From Lentisphaeria bacterium (GTDB lineage: Bacteria; Verrucomicrobiota; Lentisphaeria; Victivallales; Victivallaceae): DNA of 33,135 nt. The notes beneath the pieces are model-generated. The model was not told the origin of the DNA. It saw only the letters and a program-made list of their open reading frames with translations, and searched no databases. Both the position numbers and the translations under genes were made by a program. Within the stretch, counting starts at the first letter, position 1, and each line of letters begins with the position of its first letter. The stretch is from positions 1 to 33,135 of the forward strand of contig JAFVQX010000138.1 in NCBI GenBank assembly GCA_017504585.1. The letters run 5' to 3'. Below, one piece after another: positions 31,916-33,135 of the stretch.

Positions 31916-31944
31916 TTGACTGATACACTTTTTTGTGTTATATT
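31916..31944 (+). promoter_or_regulatory. Promoter of the GntR-LacI regulator gene
   Basis: -35 TTGACT (31916-31921), 17-base spacer, -10 TATATT (31939-31944). The ATG at 31953 starts 9 bases after the -10, so the transcript is probably leaderless. Confidence 0.65.
31922..31941. promoter_or_regulatory. Inverted repeat inside the GntR-LacI promoter, probable operator
   Basis: GATACAC, six T, GTGTTAT: the core ACAC/GTGT lies exactly in the -35/-10 spacer. It is well placed for autorepression and for control of the divergent unit. Confidence 0.5.
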
Positions 31945-31952
31945 ATTGCATT

Positions 31953-32993
31953 ATGAAAAAAACCGAACAAATATATCGTGATCTGAAAAAGCTGCTGGAT
32001 GAAAATTTTTATCCGGCAAACTCCCGTTTTCCCTCGGAAAGCAGCCTTGCCGACCAATATAATGTCAACAAAATGACCATGAATAAAGTGGTTTCCATGC
32101 TGGTCAACGATGGTTATCTGGTGCGTGGCGTGCGGGGTGCCGGGACCCGGGTGGCGGAACGGCAGTTTGCATTGAAGGGTACTATTGCTTTTTTCTCGCC
32201 TTTGACCAAATACACTGTGGAAGTTTTGCAGGGCGTTTACCGGGAGTGTGCCCGCAGCAACTTTGCCGTGATCGTGGAATCTCCGGAAATCGAAGATTTC
32301 CCCCACCGGGTACAGCTGTTGCGAGCCAACAAGATCCGTGGTGTGATCAGTGCCACTTTCGGTACACCACTCTTGCCAGATGATATGCTGTTAGCATGCG
32401 TGGATTGCGAGGCCACGATGAACCAGCCGGAAAACATCCGCTTTATCAACAGCGATAACTACTTTGGCGGCAAAGAAATAATGAGTAAGATCATCGAACG
32501 GGGCCACCGGGAGATATTGATTTTTTCCATGGAACGGTTCAACCGCTCACTTGATGCACCCAATACGCCACGGGTGCGGGGTTTTTACGAAGCCATGCGG
32601 AATGCCAATATTGATAAAATCGAAGAACGCACCTTTTTCAGTGCCAACAACTCCCTTGCCGATGCGGAATATTTTTTGCAGAACTATTTACAGCGTTTCC
32701 CCAAAACCACATTGATCGCCTGCGACTCTGACCCGGCGGCAGAACTTATTCATACCGCAGCACTTAAATTTGGCTTGGACTGCCCGGGCAAAATCGCCCT
32801 CACCGGTTTTGGCAACGTAAGCAAGCTGCCCATAGCCACGGTGGATCAGAATCCCGTAAGGCAAGGCGAACTGGCTGCCCGCAGCATAATCGAAGGGTTA
32901 TCCGGCAACTGGGAAAATATCCCCTGTGACACCAAGGTAACAACTTCGGTGGTCAATCTGGAACATATACCTATAAAATTGCACTCTTCCTGA
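31953..32993 (+). CDS. GntR-type HTH fused to LacI/periplasmic-binding sensor (AraR-like regulator)
   Basis: ATG 31953 was chosen; the longer frame from GTG lies inside the promoter. The 346-residue protein has an N-terminal winged helix of GntR type (FPSESSLADQYNVNKMTMNK at about 26-45, then GYLVRGVRGAGTRV). The rest is a LacI/periplasmic-binding sensor (GTIAFFSPLT, FINSDNYFGG, GKIALTGFGN, then TVDQNP), as in AraR, which binds a free sugar. It probably represses itself and the divergent creatininase/glycosidase genes until a sugar is bound. No ribosome site is present, fitting a leaderless transcript. Confidence 0.9.
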   Translation: MKKTEQIYRDLKKLLDENFYPANSRFPSESSLADQYNVNKMTMNKVVSMLVNDGYLVRGVRGAGTRVAERQFALKGTIAFFSPLTKYTVEVLQGVYRECARSNFAVIVESPEIEDFPHRVQLLRANKIRGVISATFGTPLLPDDMLLACVDCEATMNQPENIRFINSDNYFGGKEIMSKIIERGHREILIFSMERFNRSLDAPNTPRVRGFYEAMRNANIDKIEERTFFSANNSLADAEYFLQNYLQRFPKTTLIACDSDPAAELIHTAALKFGLDCPGKIALTGFGNVSKLPIATVDQNPVRQGELAARSIIEGLSGNWENIPCDTKVTTSVVNLEHIPIKLHSS

Positions 32994-33026
32994 TAAAAAA
33001 AGGCTCTGTTCCCAACACGGGTAGGT

Positions 33027-33069
33027 CAATAAAAAGTTATATGATCAACTTTTGTATTGGAACTTTTTA
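33027..33069 (+). terminator. Probable terminator after the GntR-LacI gene
   Basis: Arms 33027-33038 and 33047-33059 pair over 12 bases with one bulged G around an 8-base loop. GAACTTTTT follows. Confidence 0.55.
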
Positions 33070-33080
33070 AAAACTTGAAT

Positions 33081-33118
33081 GGCATTTATCTATTTTGCAA
33101 CGCAAATAGATAAATGCC
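33081..33118. repeat. 15-base perfect inverted repeat at the window edge
   Basis: Arms 33081-33095 and 33104-33118, 8-base loop. No T run adjoins it on the plus strand. Its role is not clear; it may belong to the next unit beyond the window. Confidence 0.6.
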
Positions 33119-33135
33119 GGGAAAAGGTTTGGAAA

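Noticed and set aside
1..33135. Insertion sequence, prophage or integrative element
   Set aside because: No transposase, integrase, recombinase or phage structural gene was found, and there is no obvious target duplication.

Overview
The window reads as chromosomal DNA of a PVC-superphylum bacterium, most likely a Lentisphaerota (Victivallales-like) member. This rests on the combination of a pseudopilin with an H-x9-DG tail, a DUF1549/DUF1553 plus Tat-exported DUF1501 pair with a PPC-domain partner, GntR-LacI type regulators beside carbohydrate genes, and many small exported proteins. It is a family-based inference; no rRNA is present. No insertion sequence, phage gene, integrase or CRISPR array was seen. 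Layout: (1) 194-3248, minus strand: an EIIA-CBS regulator, an exported phosphodiester-glycosidase-like protein and a phosphofructokinase, probably one operon. (2) 3481-5424: a convergent alpha/beta hydrolase and a Gfo/Idh/MocA dehydrogenase with a hairpin between them. (3) 5773-5951: two identical tRNA-Gly(GCC) genes. (4) 6055-8895: an exported beta-helix protein behind a structured leader, a DUF805 membrane protein and an overlapping repeat-rich lipoprotein. (5) 8979-12790: a DUF523/DUF1722 protein divergent from a 700-residue EF-hand membrane protein, which is followed after 6 bases by a short formate/nitrite-transporter-family channel. (6) 12850-14863: a two-domain class II aldolase-like protein with a degenerate second half, then a stand-alone Lrp/AsnC sensor domain. 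(7) 14965-17025: an AraC regulator divergent from an exported sialidase-like propeller. (8) 17136-23421: a tightly coupled operon of DUF1553, DUF1501, PPC and RidA-like proteins. (9) 24083-26331: a Cys/His-rich repeat protein, then a pseudopilin, a membrane-anchored protein and a lipoprotein with an FMN-binding-like domain. (10) 26344-32993: a carbohydrate cluster with an AAC(3)-like acetyltransferase, a double polysaccharide deacetylase, a glycoside-hydrolase-like protein and a creatininase-family protein, divergent from a GntR-LacI regulator. Regulation: fourteen promoter-like pairs can be read next to independently predicted starts. They share a -35 resembling TTGCAT/TTGTAT, a 16-17 base spacer and a TATATT -10. 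Most units end in clear stem-loop terminators. The genes point to a carbohydrate-scavenging life (exported propeller and beta-helix proteins, deacetylase, cytoplasmic glycosidase, dehydrogenase, aldolase, phosphofructokinase) combined with PVC-type envelope biology. The least explained pieces are the EF-hand/FNT pair, the cytochrome-free DUF1553/DUF1501/PPC/RidA operon, and the Cys/His-repeat plus FMN-lipoprotein neighbourhood.
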